Assembly (NCBI RefSeq): GCF_000284295.1
Contig: NC_017093.1
Span: 6,386,001-6,450,000 of the forward strand
Length of the DNA stretch: 64,000 bases
Direction: 5' to 3'
Source: Actinoplanes missouriensis 431
GTDB taxonomy: Bacteria; Actinomycetota; Actinomycetes; Mycobacteriales; Micromonosporaceae
Shown here: piece after piece, positions 49,397 through 60,968 of the stretch
How positions within the stretch are numbered: the stretch's first letter is position 1
Layout of the letters: each line of letters opens with the position of its first letter
Made by a program: the position numbers and the translations under genes
The notes under the pieces: generated by a model
What the model saw: the letters and a program-made list of their open reading frames with translations, nothing else
Told to the model about the DNA's origin: nothing
Database searches by the model: none

Positions 49397-49767
49397 GCGT
49401 GCGCGAGCCCGTCGATTCCGTCGATCGCCGCCGGTGGGGCGGGCCGTAGCCGGCGCGGGCTAACCCGGCTTGATCACCGTGCTCGGCTACGGCCGGGACC
49501 CGCGAGCCGTAGCGGGCGCAGGCTACGCCGGCTTGATCACCGTGCTGGGCTACGGCTCGTTGGTGCGTGGCGGGCGGCGGGCGGGCGCTTGGCGACGCGC
49601 AGCGGGCTGCGGGCGGGCGGTTGGTGGTGAGCGGGACGGCGTGGTGGGGGTGCGGGGACGCCGGGGCCGGCGGCTTCGGGCGCCGGCGGAAGGGGCGTCA
49701 GGGGCGGCGAGCTGCGGGACGCGTCAGGTGCGCCTGGGAACCGGCGTGCGCGTACCCGGAAAAGGCT
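49397..49767. other. Intergenic region after prfC with duplicated hairpins
   Basis: No gene. The first part holds a 51-bp direct repeat (separate entry); 49557-49767 is GC-rich sequence with runs of GGCGG and no recognisable element. Confidence 0.6.
49443..49556. repeat. 51-bp direct repeat, two copies, each with inverted ends
   Basis: Copies 49443-49493 and 49506-49556 are about 90 percent identical, sharing CGGCTTGATCACCGTGCT. Each begins GCCGTAGC and ends GCTACGGC, so each can fold into its own hairpin. A tandem terminator after prfC or a duplicated small repeat element are both possible. Confidence 0.8.
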
Positions 49768-51111
49768 CTACAGGGTCCAGGGCAGCGCGGGCAGCTCCGG
49801 GCGGTCCAGCCAGGCGTCGAAGAGGCCGTCCAGGGGGTACGGCGCGAACCGCGCGGCGTGCTCCCGGAACTGCTCGGTCGTCACCGTCCGGTGCCGGTGC
49901 TCGGCCACCCAGGAGCGCAGCAGCGCGAAGAACGCCGCCTCGCCGATCCGGGAGCGCAGGGCGTGCAGGGTCAGCGCGCCGCGCTTGTAGACCAGCGGGT
50001 CGAACATCCGGTCCACGCCCGGGTCGGCGACGGTGACGACGGCCGGCTGCCGGGCGGCCCAGGCGTGCCATTGGGCCGCGTGCGCCGCTGCCGTCGGGCC
50101 TCCGGAGACGGCGGACCAGAGCCATTCCGCGTACGTCGCGAAGCCCTCGTTGAGCCAGATGTGCCGCCAGTCCGCGACCGTGAGGCTGTTGCCGAACCAC
50201 TGGTGGGCGAGCTCGTGCACGGCCAGCCGCTCGTGGGTGCGCCGGCCGTCGAGATGGTTGCGCCCGAAGACGGCCATGCCCTGCGCCTCGATCGGGTCGT
50301 CCAGGTCGTCGTCGGCGACCACCACGACGTACTCCCGGAACGGGTACGGGCCGAGCATCCGCTCCAGGGCGATCATGATCTCGCCGTGCCGGCCGAAGTC
50401 GTGCCGGAACGTGCTGCGCAGCCGGGGCGGGATCGCGGCCCTCTGGACCACCCGGCCCGGCGCCAGCTCGACCAGCTCGTAGCGGCCGACCTGCACACCC
50501 ATCAGGTACGGGGCGGTCGGCTCGTCCCGCTCGTACACCCAGGTGGTGCTCCCCGGGCCACGGCGCTGCGCGACCGGGTCGCCGGTGACGAGCACGGTGT
50601 ACGCGGAGGGGGCGGTGACCGTCACCAGGAAGGTGGCCTTGTCGCCGGGCAGGTCGTTGCACGGGAACCAGGACGGCGCGCCGATCGGCTGGCTGGCGAC
50701 CAGCGCCCCGTCGGTCAGCTCGTCCCAGCCGATGTCACCCCAGCGGCCGGAGATGGGGGTGGGCCGGCCCGCGTACCTGATCTCGATCTTGAAGGTGGAG
50801 CCGTACCCGATGGGCTTGTCGGGTTTGATCCTGATCTTGTCGGGCCGGTGGGTGAACTTCGCCGGGCGCCCGTCGACCTTCACGTCCTGGACCCGGAACT
50901 GACCGAGGTCGAGCGTGAACCTCGACAGCGGCTGGGCGGCCCGCGCCGTGACGACCGCCTTGCCGGCCAGCCGGTTCCCGGTGACCCGGTAATCGAGGTC
51001 CAGGTCGTAGTGCAGCACCCGGTAACCGCCGTTGCCGTGCCCGGGCAGATAGGGGTCGGTCGAATGGTCGGCGCCCGGCCGGGCGCCGACCGGCAGGGGT
51101 CCCGGGGTCAT
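49768..51111 (-). CDS. M1-family zinc metallopeptidase
   Basis: 447-residue aminopeptidase-N-like enzyme with no evident signal peptide. Zinc ligands His299, His303 in VHELAHQWFG with Glu300 as base, and Glu322 in LNEGFATYAEW (correct 18-residue spacing). The substrate-anchoring GxMEN motif is replaced by EAQGMAVFG. Shorter than typical PepN because domains III-IV are missing. Its ATG overlaps the stop of the Pls/PosA gene (ATGA), so the pair forms an operon. Confidence 0.87.
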   Translation of the reverse strand: MTPGPLPVGARPGADHSTDPYLPGHGNGGYRVLHYDLDLDYRVTGNRLAGKAVVTARAAQPLSRFTLDLGQFRVQDVKVDGRPAKFTHRPDKIRIKPDKPIGYGSTFKIEIRYAGRPTPISGRWGDIGWDELTDGALVASQPIGAPSWFPCNDLPGDKATFLVTVTAPSAYTVLVTGDPVAQRRGPGSTTWVYERDEPTAPYLMGVQVGRYELVELAPGRVVQRAAIPPRLRSTFRHDFGRHGEIMIALERMLGPYPFREYVVVVADDDLDDPIEAQGMAVFGRNHLDGRRTHERLAVHELAHQWFGNSLTVADWRHIWLNEGFATYAEWLWSAVSGGPTAAAHAAQWHAWAARQPAVVTVADPGVDRMFDPLVYKRGALTLHALRSRIGEAAFFALLRSWVAEHRHRTVTTEQFREHAARFAPYPLDGLFDAWLDRPELPALPWTL

Positions 51112-54100
51112 CGCCGCCGGGGAGCCGACGACGGCCAGGTCGCGATCGGGTTGCCGAGCCAGCGGCTGTCGTCGGGCACGGCGTCGCCACGGGTGACGAG
51201 CGAGCCGGGTCCGACGGTGGTACGCGCGCCGATGCTCGCGCCGGGCAGCACGATCCCGTGCGGGCCGAGCGTCGCGCCCGCGCCCAGAGTCACCTCATCC
51301 ATGGCCATAATCCGATCATGGAACAGGTGGGTCTGAACAACGCACCCCCGGTTCACCGTCGCGCCGGCGCCGAGACTCACCAGGTCGTACTCCGGCAGCC
51401 AGTGCGTCTCCAGCCAGACACCCCGGCCGATGCGCGCGCCGAGCGTCCGCAGCCACATGGTGAGCAGCGGCGTACCGGTGGCGAAACGGAACAGCCACGG
51501 CGTGGCGAGCACCTCGACGAACGTGTCGGCGAGCTCGTTGCGCCACACGAACGACGTCCACAGCGCCCGCTCGGAGACCCGGAACCGGCCGATCAGGAGC
51601 CACTTCGCGGCGGTCGCGGTCAGACCGGCGGCGATCGCCGCGGCCAGCAGCACCGGCCCGGCGGCGAGCGCGGCCGCCCAGCCGCCGGCGGCCTGCCAGA
51701 TCCACCCCAGTGACGCGAGGACCAGGACGGCCAGCGCGCCGGCCAGCATCACCGGGACGATCCGGCACAGCTCGATCGCGGCGCGGGCCAGTTTCAGCGG
51801 CAGCGGCGGCGCGAAGGTGCGGCTCGCGTCGCCGGACTCGACCGTGCGGCGCAGCGGCATCGGCGGCGCGCCCAGCCAGGACGAGCCCTTCTTCGCCTTG
51901 TGCGGCGCCGACGAGAGCACCCCGACCAGACCGCGCTTCGGCACCGACCGGCCCGGCGCCGCCATCCCGGAGTTACCGAGGAACGCCTGCTTGCCGATCC
52001 GGGCCGGGGCGACCCGCAGCCAGCCGTGGCTGAGTTCGTAGGTGGCGACCATCGTGTCGTCGGCCAGGAACGCCCCGTCGTCGACGGTGGTCATGGCCGG
52101 CAGCGCCAGCACCGTGGACGCCTCCACGTTGCGGCCCACCTTGGCGCCGAGCAGCCGCAGCCACACCGGCGTGAACAGGCTCGAGTACATCGGGAACAGC
52201 GCGACCCGGGCCATCCCCATCAGCCGCTCGGTGGTCCACACCTGCCAGGCCACCCGGCCCTGGACCGGGTGGAAGCCCTCCTTCATCCCGATCCCCAGCG
52301 TCCGCACGGCGATCAAGACCAGCATCGCGTACGCCAGGACATAGCTGATCGCGGCAGCCGGCACGGCGAGCAGTGCCGCTCCGAGCGCCGGGCCGTCGGC
52401 GACCGCCGCGCCGAGCAGGGCCAGCGCCGGCAGCGCCGCCAGGACCGGCAGCAGGCCGAGCAGCTGGGCGGTCAGGCTGTAGGCGCCCACCCAGAACCCG
52501 CGGCCCAGCGGCGAGCGGGCAGGGCGCTGCGCCGGCCAGCCCTCGGCGTCCTTGGTGGCGGCCGGGACCGCCGGTGATCCGGCCCAGCGCCGGCCGGACG
52601 GCACCGCGCCGGTCACGGTCGAGCCGGCCGCGATCTTCGCGCCCTTGCCGACCCGCGCGCCGGGCATCAGCGTGCTGCGGGAGCCGATCCGGGCGCCGGC
52701 GCCGATCCGCACCATGCCGACCCGGACCAGGTCGCCGTCGACCCAGTAACCGGAGAGATCGGCCTCCGGCTCGACCGCCGCGCCCCGGCCCAGTTTCAGC
52801 AGGCCGGTGACGGGCGGGGCGGAGTGCAGGTCGACGTCCCGGCCGATCTTCGCGCCGAGCGCCTTCGCGTAGGTGATCATCCAGCCCGCGCCGGCGACGC
52901 CGTTCGCGCCGGTCAGCTCGGCGAGCCGCTCGGCCGCCCAGATCCGCAGGTGGACGCCGCCGCCACGCGGGTAGTCGCCGGGGCCCACGCCGCGCAGCAG
53001 CAGCCGCGCGCCGGCGGCCGCCACCGCGATCCGGCCGGCCGGGCTGAACAGCACCGCCCAGCCGGCGGCGATCCACCACCACGAGACGTGCGGCGCCCAG
53101 GTGAGCAGGTTGCTCGCCGCGGCCAGCACCACCACCCAGCGCAGGCCGACCAGCACGAGCATCGGCAGCATCAGCAGCGCCTGGATCAGGCCGGCGCGCC
53201 GGGGCGTGGGCCGGACGTCACGGCGGACCGTGGCCTCCGCGTCCAGCGCCTCGATCACCGCGACCATCTGCGACAGGCGGGGGTTCTGGTAGACGTCGGC
53301 GACCGACACCCGCGGGTGCGTCCGCCGGATCCAGGCGACCAGCTGGGCTGCGTTGAGGCTGCTGCCGCCGCTGCTGAAGAAGTCGGCGCCGGGGTCGCCC
53401 GGCCGCACGCCGAGGATCTCCTCCCAGCCGCCGGCCAGCCACTCCTGCGCCGCCGTCAGCTCGGTCTCCGACCCGTCGGCGCGGACGAGCGGCCACGGCA
53501 GGGCGGCCCGGTCCACCTTTCCCGACGTCCGGGTCGGCAGCGCGTCCACCACGGCGAGCAGCGGCACCAGCGCGGCCGGCAGCTGCTCGCGGATCCGCTC
53601 GGTCGCGGCCGCCACGTCGAACCCGGCGCCCTCGTGGGGCACCAGGTAGCCGACCAGCAGCTGGTTGCCGGCCGCGGTCCGCTTCACCGCGGCGGCCGCG
53701 CCGGCGACGCCGGGCAGCGCCTGCAGCGCGGCGTCCACCTCGCCCAGCTCGATCCGGCGGCCGCCGAGTTTCACCTGCTCGTCGCCGCGGCCCAGGAACA
53801 GCAGCCCCTCGGGTTCGGCGCGGACGATGTCACCGCTGCGGTACGCCCGCTGCCAGCCGAGCGACGCCAGGGCGGCGAACTTCTCGGCGTCCTTGGCGGC
53901 GTCCAGGTACCGCGCCAGGCCGACGCCGCCGATGACCAGCTCGCCGGTCTCGCCCATCGCGACGGGTTCGCCGTCCGGGCCGACCACGGCGAGCTCCCAG
54001 CCGGCCAGCGGCAGGCCGATCCGCACCGGGCCCTCGCCGGTCAGCCGCGCCGCGCAGGCGACGACCGTCGCCTCGGTCGGGCCGTACGTGTTCCAGACCT

Positions 54101-55001
54101 CGCGGCCCTCGACGGCCAGCCGCTCGCCGAGCTCCGGCGGGCAGGCCTCCCCACCGAAGATCAGCAGGCGGACGTCCTCGAGCGCCTCGACCGGCCAGAG
54201 CGCGGCGAGCGTCGGCACCGTGGAGACCACGGTGATCCGCTGCTCGGCCAGCCACGGGCCCAGGTCGACGCCGCTGCGCACCAGCGAGCGCGCGGCCGGC
54301 ACCAGGCAGGCGCCGTGCCGCCAGGCCAGCCACATCTCCTCGCAGGAGGCGTCGAAGGCCACCGACAGGCCGGCCAGGACGCGGTCCTGCGGGCCGATCG
54401 GCTCCTCGGTGAGGAAGAGCTGCGCCTCGGCGTCCACGAACGCGGCCGCCGAGCCGTGCGAGACCGCCACGCCCTTCGGGGTGCCGGTGGAGCCGGAGGT
54501 GAAGATGATCCAGGCGTCGTCCGCCGGTCCGGGCCGTCCGGGACGGCCCTCGGGGGTACGCCGCATCGACACGGTCAAGCCGTCACCCAGCACGGCGCAC
54601 ACGCCCGCCTCGGCGAAGACCAGCTCGGCGCGCTCCTCGGGGTCGTCCGCGTCGACCGGCACGTACGCCGCGCCGGCCGCCAGCACACCGAGGATCGCCA
54701 GGTAGAGGTCCGCCGACCCGGAGGAGATCCGCACGCCCACCCGGTCGCCGACGCCGACGCCGTGCCCGGCCAGGGTCTCCCGCAGCTCCTCGACCTCGTC
54801 GGCGAGCTCGCGGTAGGTCAGCGGGGACACCCCGGCGTCGATCGCCGGGGCGTCGCCGTGGTCGCGCACCGTGGCGTCCAGGATGTCGAGCAGCGTCCGG
54901 CGGATCGGCGCGGAGCGGGACCGGAACAGCGCCGGTCGTACCTCGTGTCCGGAATCGATCTCGGGAAGCTCGATCAGTCGCAGGTCAGTGGTCACGGTCA
55001 C
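51108..55001 (-). CDS. Pls/PosA-family NRPS-like protein (A-T-TM-LbetaH)
   Basis: About 1297 residues. Adenylation domain about 40-500 (IIFTSGSTGTPKGVAVSHGS, shown as TSGSTGTPKGVAVSHG; NTYGPTEATVVA; YRSGDIVRAEPEGLLFLGRGDEQVKLGG, core RGDEQVKLGGRRIE). Carrier domain with Ser in FFSSGGSSLNAAQLV. The C-terminal 700 residues have clusters of TM helices alternating with left-handed beta-helix (hexapeptide) segments (VRIGAGARIGSRSTLMPGA). This architecture is shared with poly-amino-acid synthetases such as Pls, whose tandem C-domains make and thioesterase-free-release isopeptides. Start taken at GTG 55001 (GGAG eight bases upstream); ATG 55034 is an alternative. Confidence 0.82.
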   Translation of the reverse strand: MTVTTDLRLIELPEIDSGHEVRPALFRSRSAPIRRTLLDILDATVRDHGDAPAIDAGVSPLTYRELADEVEELRETLAGHGVGVGDRVGVRISSGSADLYLAILGVLAAGAAYVPVDADDPEERAELVFAEAGVCAVLGDGLTVSMRRTPEGRPGRPGPADDAWIIFTSGSTGTPKGVAVSHGSAAAFVDAEAQLFLTEEPIGPQDRVLAGLSVAFDASCEEMWLAWRHGACLVPAARSLVRSGVDLGPWLAEQRITVVSTVPTLAALWPVEALEDVRLLIFGGEACPPELGERLAVEGREVWNTYGPTEATVVACAARLTGEGPVRIGLPLAGWELAVVGPDGEPVAMGETGELVIGGVGLARYLDAAKDAEKFAALASLGWQRAYRSGDIVRAEPEGLLFLGRGDEQVKLGGRRIELGEVDAALQALPGVAGAAAAVKRTAAGNQLLVGYLVPHEGAGFDVAAATERIREQLPAALVPLLAVVDALPTRTSGKVDRAALPWPLVRADGSETELTAAQEWLAGGWEEILGVRPGDPGADFFSSGGSSLNAAQLVAWIRRTHPRVSVADVYQNPRLSQMVAVIEALDAEATVRRDVRPTPRRAGLIQALLMLPMLVLVGLRWVVVLAAASNLLTWAPHVSWWWIAAGWAVLFSPAGRIAVAAAGARLLLRGVGPGDYPRGGGVHLRIWAAERLAELTGANGVAGAGWMITYAKALGAKIGRDVDLHSAPPVTGLLKLGRGAAVEPEADLSGYWVDGDLVRVGMVRIGAGARIGSRSTLMPGARVGKGAKIAAGSTVTGAVPSGRRWAGSPAVPAATKDAEGWPAQRPARSPLGRGFWVGAYSLTAQLLGLLPVLAALPALALLGAAVADGPALGAALLAVPAAAISYVLAYAMLVLIAVRTLGIGMKEGFHPVQGRVAWQVWTTERLMGMARVALFPMYSSLFTPVWLRLLGAKVGRNVEASTVLALPAMTTVDDGAFLADDTMVATYELSHGWLRVAPARIGKQAFLGNSGMAAPGRSVPKRGLVGVLSSAPHKAKKGSSWLGAPPMPLRRTVESGDASRTFAPPLPLKLARAAIELCRIVPVMLAGALAVLVLASLGWIWQAAGGWAAALAAGPVLLAAAIAAGLTATAAKWLLIGRFRVSERALWTSFVWRNELADTFVEVLATPWLFRFATGTPLLTMWLRTLGARIGRGVWLETHWLPEYDLVSLGAGATVNRGCVVQTHLFHDRIMAMDEVTLGAGATLGPHGIVLPGASIGARTTVGPGSLVTRGDAVPDDSRWLGNPIATWPSSAPRRR

Positions 55002-55137
55002 CGGGCGCGCTCCATCTCCACCACCGGGTTTCATCGATCAGGCGCACGGCGCCTGGCTGCCCGGGGCAGCCATCCAAGCTACGGGAGCAGGAGCGGAAAC
55101 GGCGGCTCAACGTCGAATAGGTGTCTACCGCCACACC

Positions 55138-55189
55138 CTTTTCACGTGCGGCGGCTTTCACGTTCGGAGGCTTTTACGTGCGGCGGCTT

Positions 55190-55202
<13 letters not shown>
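55138..55202. repeat. 16-bp tandem repeat, four copies, overlapping the glgX stop codon
   Basis: CTTTTACGTGCGGCGG at 55171-55186 and 55187-55202, with two diverged copies before (55138-55154, 55155-55170). The last copy contains the stop codon of glgX (55190-55192). The remainder of the 188-bp gap shows nothing else. Confidence 0.88.
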
Positions 55203-57307
<2,105 letters not shown>

Positions 57308-57501
57308 TCGCCCCCGTAGACCCGGTACGCCGGTGTGCGGCGTCCGGAGCGCTCCCCCGAATGCAGCGACCAGCGCGCTGCGGAGTCGGCGGATACCCGG
57401 GATAATTCCCCAGAAACCTACGCAAAGGTACGACTTCAGCCCCTCGTTGCGCGCCGCTCGCAGGGACCACCGCGATCCCCCGGCTGCAGCATGATGGCGG
57501 C

Positions 57502-58068
57502 ATGGACCAGCGGTGGGCGGAACTCGCGGAAACGCTACGCGTCCTGGGCATGTGGGACCGCCTTTCCGACCAGGAGGCCGCGGAGGCGGAGCGGACGATC
57601 GCCGATGGCGGATACCCGTTCCGGAAACCCGAAGCGCTGGAGGGCGTCCTCTGGTTCTACCTGGACAGCGAGGAGATGGCCGAGGGCCAGATCAGATTCA
57701 AGCTGTCAGCGATCGAGCCGGCCCTGCGCGAGCATGGTGTCGGGCTGTGCATCGACGTGCTGAACCACCCGGACGTCGAAGCCACGGTGGGTGACTACAT
57801 CATCGCTCTCAACGGCCGCCGCTGCGTCATGTGGACGCAGGCCGACTGGGCCCAGCCGTGGATCGCACGGCGGAAGGCGACCGTCCGGCCGCTCGCTGTC
57901 CTCAACGACCAGCTCGCCGAGGCAGGCGCCACGGTACGGCTGTTCACGCTCTACGCCGGCTCCGAGGAAGCGACGGGTTGGCTGCCGGATCCCCGGATCG
58001 TCGCGGCGGTCACGGACAGCGGACTGATCGAGGAGAGGGAACTGCCCGTCCTGGCCGTTCACGCATGA
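57502..58068 (+). CDS. Hypothetical protein
   Basis: 188 residues, no TM or signal, family not recognised. The N-terminus is helical and acidic (LAETLRVLGMWDRLSDQEAAEAERTI), then a mixed alpha/beta region (GVLWFYLDSEEMAEGQIRFKLSAI, GDYIIALNGRRCVMW, TVRLFTLYAGSEEAT). Composition and length suggest a small cytoplasmic actinobacterial protein, and immunity-type proteins of polymorphic toxins can look like this, but I cannot support that. Strong promoter of the next gene lies beyond its stop; it is probably monocistronic. Confidence 0.55.
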   Translation: MDQRWAELAETLRVLGMWDRLSDQEAAEAERTIADGGYPFRKPEALEGVLWFYLDSEEMAEGQIRFKLSAIEPALREHGVGLCIDVLNHPDVEATVGDYIIALNGRRCVMWTQADWAQPWIARRKATVRPLAVLNDQLAEAGATVRLFTLYAGSEEATGWLPDPRIVAAVTDSGLIEERELPVLAVHA

Positions 58069-58081
58069 CGACGGCCATCTA

Positions 58082-58110
58082 TTGATAAACCTCCTTAACA
58101 GTCATAGAGT
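58082..58110 (+). promoter_or_regulatory. Promoter of the chitosanase gene
   Basis: TTGATA (58082-58087) and TAGAGT (58105-58110) separated by 17 bp, 47 bp upstream of the ATG, within a locally AT-rich segment. AGGAG (58148-58152) precedes the start. Confidence 0.6.
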
Positions 58111-58156
58111 CCGTCCCGCGCGCGCACCTCCCGATCCCCCCTCCCCCAGGAGCGCC

Positions 58157-59332
58157 ATGTCTCGCGTGAAGACGGTCGTCTACGCCCTGTCCGGACTCGT
58201 TCTCACCAGCGCCGCCACGGTCTACGGACTGCTCCCGGCCGGCGCCGCCACGGCCGGCCCGATCAAGGGCCTCGGCAGCAAGTGCATCGACGTCGCCGGC
58301 GCCGCGACCGCCAACGGCACCGCCGTCCAGCTCTACGACTGCAACAACTCCGCCGCCCAGCAGTGGACCGCCGACGGCACCCTCCAGGCGCTCGGCAAGT
58401 GCCTGGACGTCACCGCGGCCGGAACCACCAACGGCACAAAGATCCAGCTGTACGAGTGCAACGGCACCGGCGCGCAGAACTGGACCCTGACCGGCGGCGC
58501 GCTGGTCAACCCGGCTTCCGGCAAGTGCCTCGACGTGACCGGTGGCAGCACCGCCAACGGCACCCGCCTGCAGATCTGGACCTGCACCGGCGGGGCCGGC
58601 CAGGCGTGGACGCTGCCCGGATCGGCCGGCACCGGGAAGAACCTCGACGACCCGGCGAAGAAGGACGTCGCCATGCAGATCGTCTCGGCGGCCGAGAACT
58701 CGTCGCTGAACTGGCGAGCGCAGTTCTCCTACATCGAGGACATCAACGACGGCCGGGGCTACACCGCCGGCATCATCGGCTTCTGCTCCGGGACCGGCGA
58801 CATGCTGGAGCTGGTCGAGGCGTACACCGCAGCCAGCCCCTCGAACGTCCTGGCGAAATACCTCCCGGCGCTGCGCAGCGTCAACGGCACCGCGTCACAC
58901 GCCGGCCTCGACCCGAACTTCACCCGGGACTGGCGGACCGCCGCCGCCGACCCGGCGTTCCAGGCCGCGCAGGAGGCCGAACGCGACCGGGTGTACTTCA
59001 ACCCGTCGGTCCGCGACGGCAAGGCCGACGGCGTGCGCGCCCTCGGGCAGTTCGCGTACTACGACGCCGCCGTCGTGCACGGTTACAGCGGCATGCGCTC
59101 GATCCGCAGCCGGGCCCTCGCCAAGGCCAAGCCGCCGGCCCAGGGCGGTGACGAGCGCGCGTGGCTCACCGCGTTCCTGAACGAGCGGGTGATCGAGATG
59201 AAGAAGGAGCCGGCCCACGAGGACGTGACCCGGATCGACACCGCGCAGCGCGTCTTCCTGAACAACGGCAACTTCGACCTGAACACGCCGCTCGACTTCA
59301 AGGTCTACGGCGACTCGTTCCACATCTCTTAA
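58157..59332 (+). CDS. Secreted chitosanase, CBM13-GH46
   Basis: 391 residues. Signal peptide about 1-33 (LPAGAATA). Ricin-B-type CBM13 with three QxW motifs (QQW 68-70, QNW 107-109, QAW 149-151) up to about 155. GH46 catalytic domain 163-391: general acid Glu180 in SAAENSSLNW and base Asp198 in DINDGRGYT, 18 residues apart as in Streptomyces chitosanases. Hydrolyses chitosan outside the cell. Good sigma-70-type promoter at 58082-58110. Overlaps the FGGY kinase stop tail to tail. Confidence 0.92.
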   Translation: MSRVKTVVYALSGLVLTSAATVYGLLPAGAATAGPIKGLGSKCIDVAGAATANGTAVQLYDCNNSAAQQWTADGTLQALGKCLDVTAAGTTNGTKIQLYECNGTGAQNWTLTGGALVNPASGKCLDVTGGSTANGTRLQIWTCTGGAGQAWTLPGSAGTGKNLDDPAKKDVAMQIVSAAENSSLNWRAQFSYIEDINDGRGYTAGIIGFCSGTGDMLELVEAYTAASPSNVLAKYLPALRSVNGTASHAGLDPNFTRDWRTAAADPAFQAAQEAERDRVYFNPSVRDGKADGVRALGQFAYYDAAVVHGYSGMRSIRSRALAKAKPPAQGGDERAWLTAFLNERVIEMKKEPAHEDVTRIDTAQRVFLNNGNFDLNTPLDFKVYGDSFHIS

Positions 59333-60804
59333 GGCTTCACCAGCACTTCGTACGCCTCGGCGAACCGCTCCCGGCGTACCGCGTAGTGCTCGGCATGGGC
59401 GGACCGGGGCTCGTAGGTGGCCCCGGTCGCTCGCGGCGCACGCGGGACGCCGGGCGCCAGCACGTCGAGGGCGAGCAGCGCGGTGCCCCGCTGGGTGGCC
59501 CGGCGCCGGGTCACGTGCGTGACCGGCCGCCCGAGCACGTCGGCGAGGACCTGCAGCCACTCCGGCAGGTCGTTGCTGACCCGTCCCGCCGCCGCGACCT
59601 CGATGATCTGCGAGGCGGCCGGACGCAGCTCGTCGGCGACCCGCGCGTAGGTCATCGCAACGCCCTCGACCATTCCCCGGAACAGGCTGTCCGCGTCGGT
59701 GGCCGCGGTCACCCCGCCGAACACGGCCCGCGCTCCCCCGGCCCAGCCCGGCGCACGCTCGCCGGTGAGGTAGGGCAGCACCAGCGGCGTCGCGTCGCTG
59801 GGCGCCGCGGTGAGCGCGGCCGCGATCCCCGGGCTGAGCCGCAGCGTGCTCTGCGCCCAGCTGACGGCCCGGCCGACGTCGTTGATCGCCCCGCCGAGCA
59901 GGGTACGGTCCGCGGCCACCCGGTAGTTCCACAGGCCGAACGGCAGCGGGTCGGCGGGCCCGTCGAGCAGCACCCGCAGCGCCCCGCTCGTCGCCGTCGC
60001 CGCGGTGAGCACCGTGGCGTCGGTGGCCCCCGACCCGATGTTGCTGGCGAACCCGTCGGTGATCACCGGGAACCAGACGGCCCGGGCCAGCGCGGGCCGT
60101 CCCGCCGTCGCCGGCGCCGGCTGGTCCATGTCCCGGGGCGGCGAGAGCTGCCCGGGCTCCAGCCCCGCGGCGGCGAGGAGCTCGGCGTCGAGCGCGCCGG
60201 TACGGCGGTCGAGCAGCCCGGTCCAGGCGACCGTGGAGGTTCCGGCGAGCGGCTGCCCGATCAGCCGGGCGAAGACGTACTCGCCGAGGGACCACCAGGC
60301 GGTGGCCTGCGCGACCAGGCGGGGCTGCGTCCCGGCGAGCCAGCGCAGGCGCGGGGCGTGGTAGCTGGTGTGCAGGCGGGTGCCGGTGCGCTGCTGCACC
60401 GTGTGCTCGTCGAGCTGCTCGCGCAGCGCGGTGACGGCGGCGGAACTGCGCGAGTCGGCGTAGGTGAAGCAGGGGGTGAGCGCCCGCCCGGCCGCGTCGA
60501 CGCCGATCAGCGAGGCGGCGAAGGTGTCCATCGCGACGCCGGCGATGCGGGTCCCCAGGCGCGGATCGCCGGTGACGGCGTCGAGGACCTGCTCGACCTC
60601 GGCCGTCACCTGGTCAGGGTCGATGACCGAGGTCCCGTCGGGCGCGACGGTGAAGGCGTGCGGCACCTTGTGCTGCAGCCCGTGGACCCGCCGCCCGGAC
60701 GCGTCGTGCACGCCGCCGCGGGTCGCGGTGGACCCGATGTCCAGCGCCAGGACAAGGGGGTCCAGCGCCCGATCGAGCGCGACGTCATCGTCGAAGTGGG
60801 TCAT
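59329..60804 (-). CDS. FGGY-family carbohydrate kinase (gluconokinase/xylulokinase-like)
   Basis: 491 residues. ATP-binding phosphate motif LALDIGSTATRGGVHD at the N-terminus, catalytic-Asp loop in AGVAMDTF and CFTYADSRSS, C-terminal signature LPYLTGERAPGW and GRVSNDLPEWLQVLADVLG. YADSRS together with HTSYHAPRLRWL is most like the FGGY-type gluconokinase group rather than glycerol kinase. Monocistronic with a 14-bp palindrome upstream. A role in gluconate or pentulose use is likely but not proven. Confidence 0.82.
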   Translation of the reverse strand: MTHFDDDVALDRALDPLVLALDIGSTATRGGVHDASGRRVHGLQHKVPHAFTVAPDGTSVIDPDQVTAEVEQVLDAVTGDPRLGTRIAGVAMDTFAASLIGVDAAGRALTPCFTYADSRSSAAVTALREQLDEHTVQQRTGTRLHTSYHAPRLRWLAGTQPRLVAQATAWWSLGEYVFARLIGQPLAGTSTVAWTGLLDRRTGALDAELLAAAGLEPGQLSPPRDMDQPAPATAGRPALARAVWFPVITDGFASNIGSGATDATVLTAATATSGALRVLLDGPADPLPFGLWNYRVAADRTLLGGAINDVGRAVSWAQSTLRLSPGIAAALTAAPSDATPLVLPYLTGERAPGWAGGARAVFGGVTAATDADSLFRGMVEGVAMTYARVADELRPAASQIIEVAAAGRVSNDLPEWLQVLADVLGRPVTHVTRRRATQRGTALLALDVLAPGVPRAPRATGATYEPRSAHAEHYAVRRERFAEAYEVLVKP

Positions 60805-60819
60805 CGCAGTCCTCGCCCT

Positions 60820-60833
60820 CGTGACCGGTCACG
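60820..60833. promoter_or_regulatory. Palindrome upstream of the FGGY kinase
   Basis: CGTGACCGGTCACG, 14-bp perfect palindrome, 16 bp upstream of the kinase start codon on the minus strand. A probable operator for an unlinked regulator. Confidence 0.5.
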
Positions 60834-60968
60834 CTACGAGGTGCCCGCCGCCCGTACCCGGGAAACGATTTTCTGCCCCGGACTCCTTGGTTCGGGACCC
60901 GATCATCCGATCATCCTGGTAACCCGCCGCAGCATGCCGCCCGGCGGTCCTCACCCCGGGAGCCGCGC

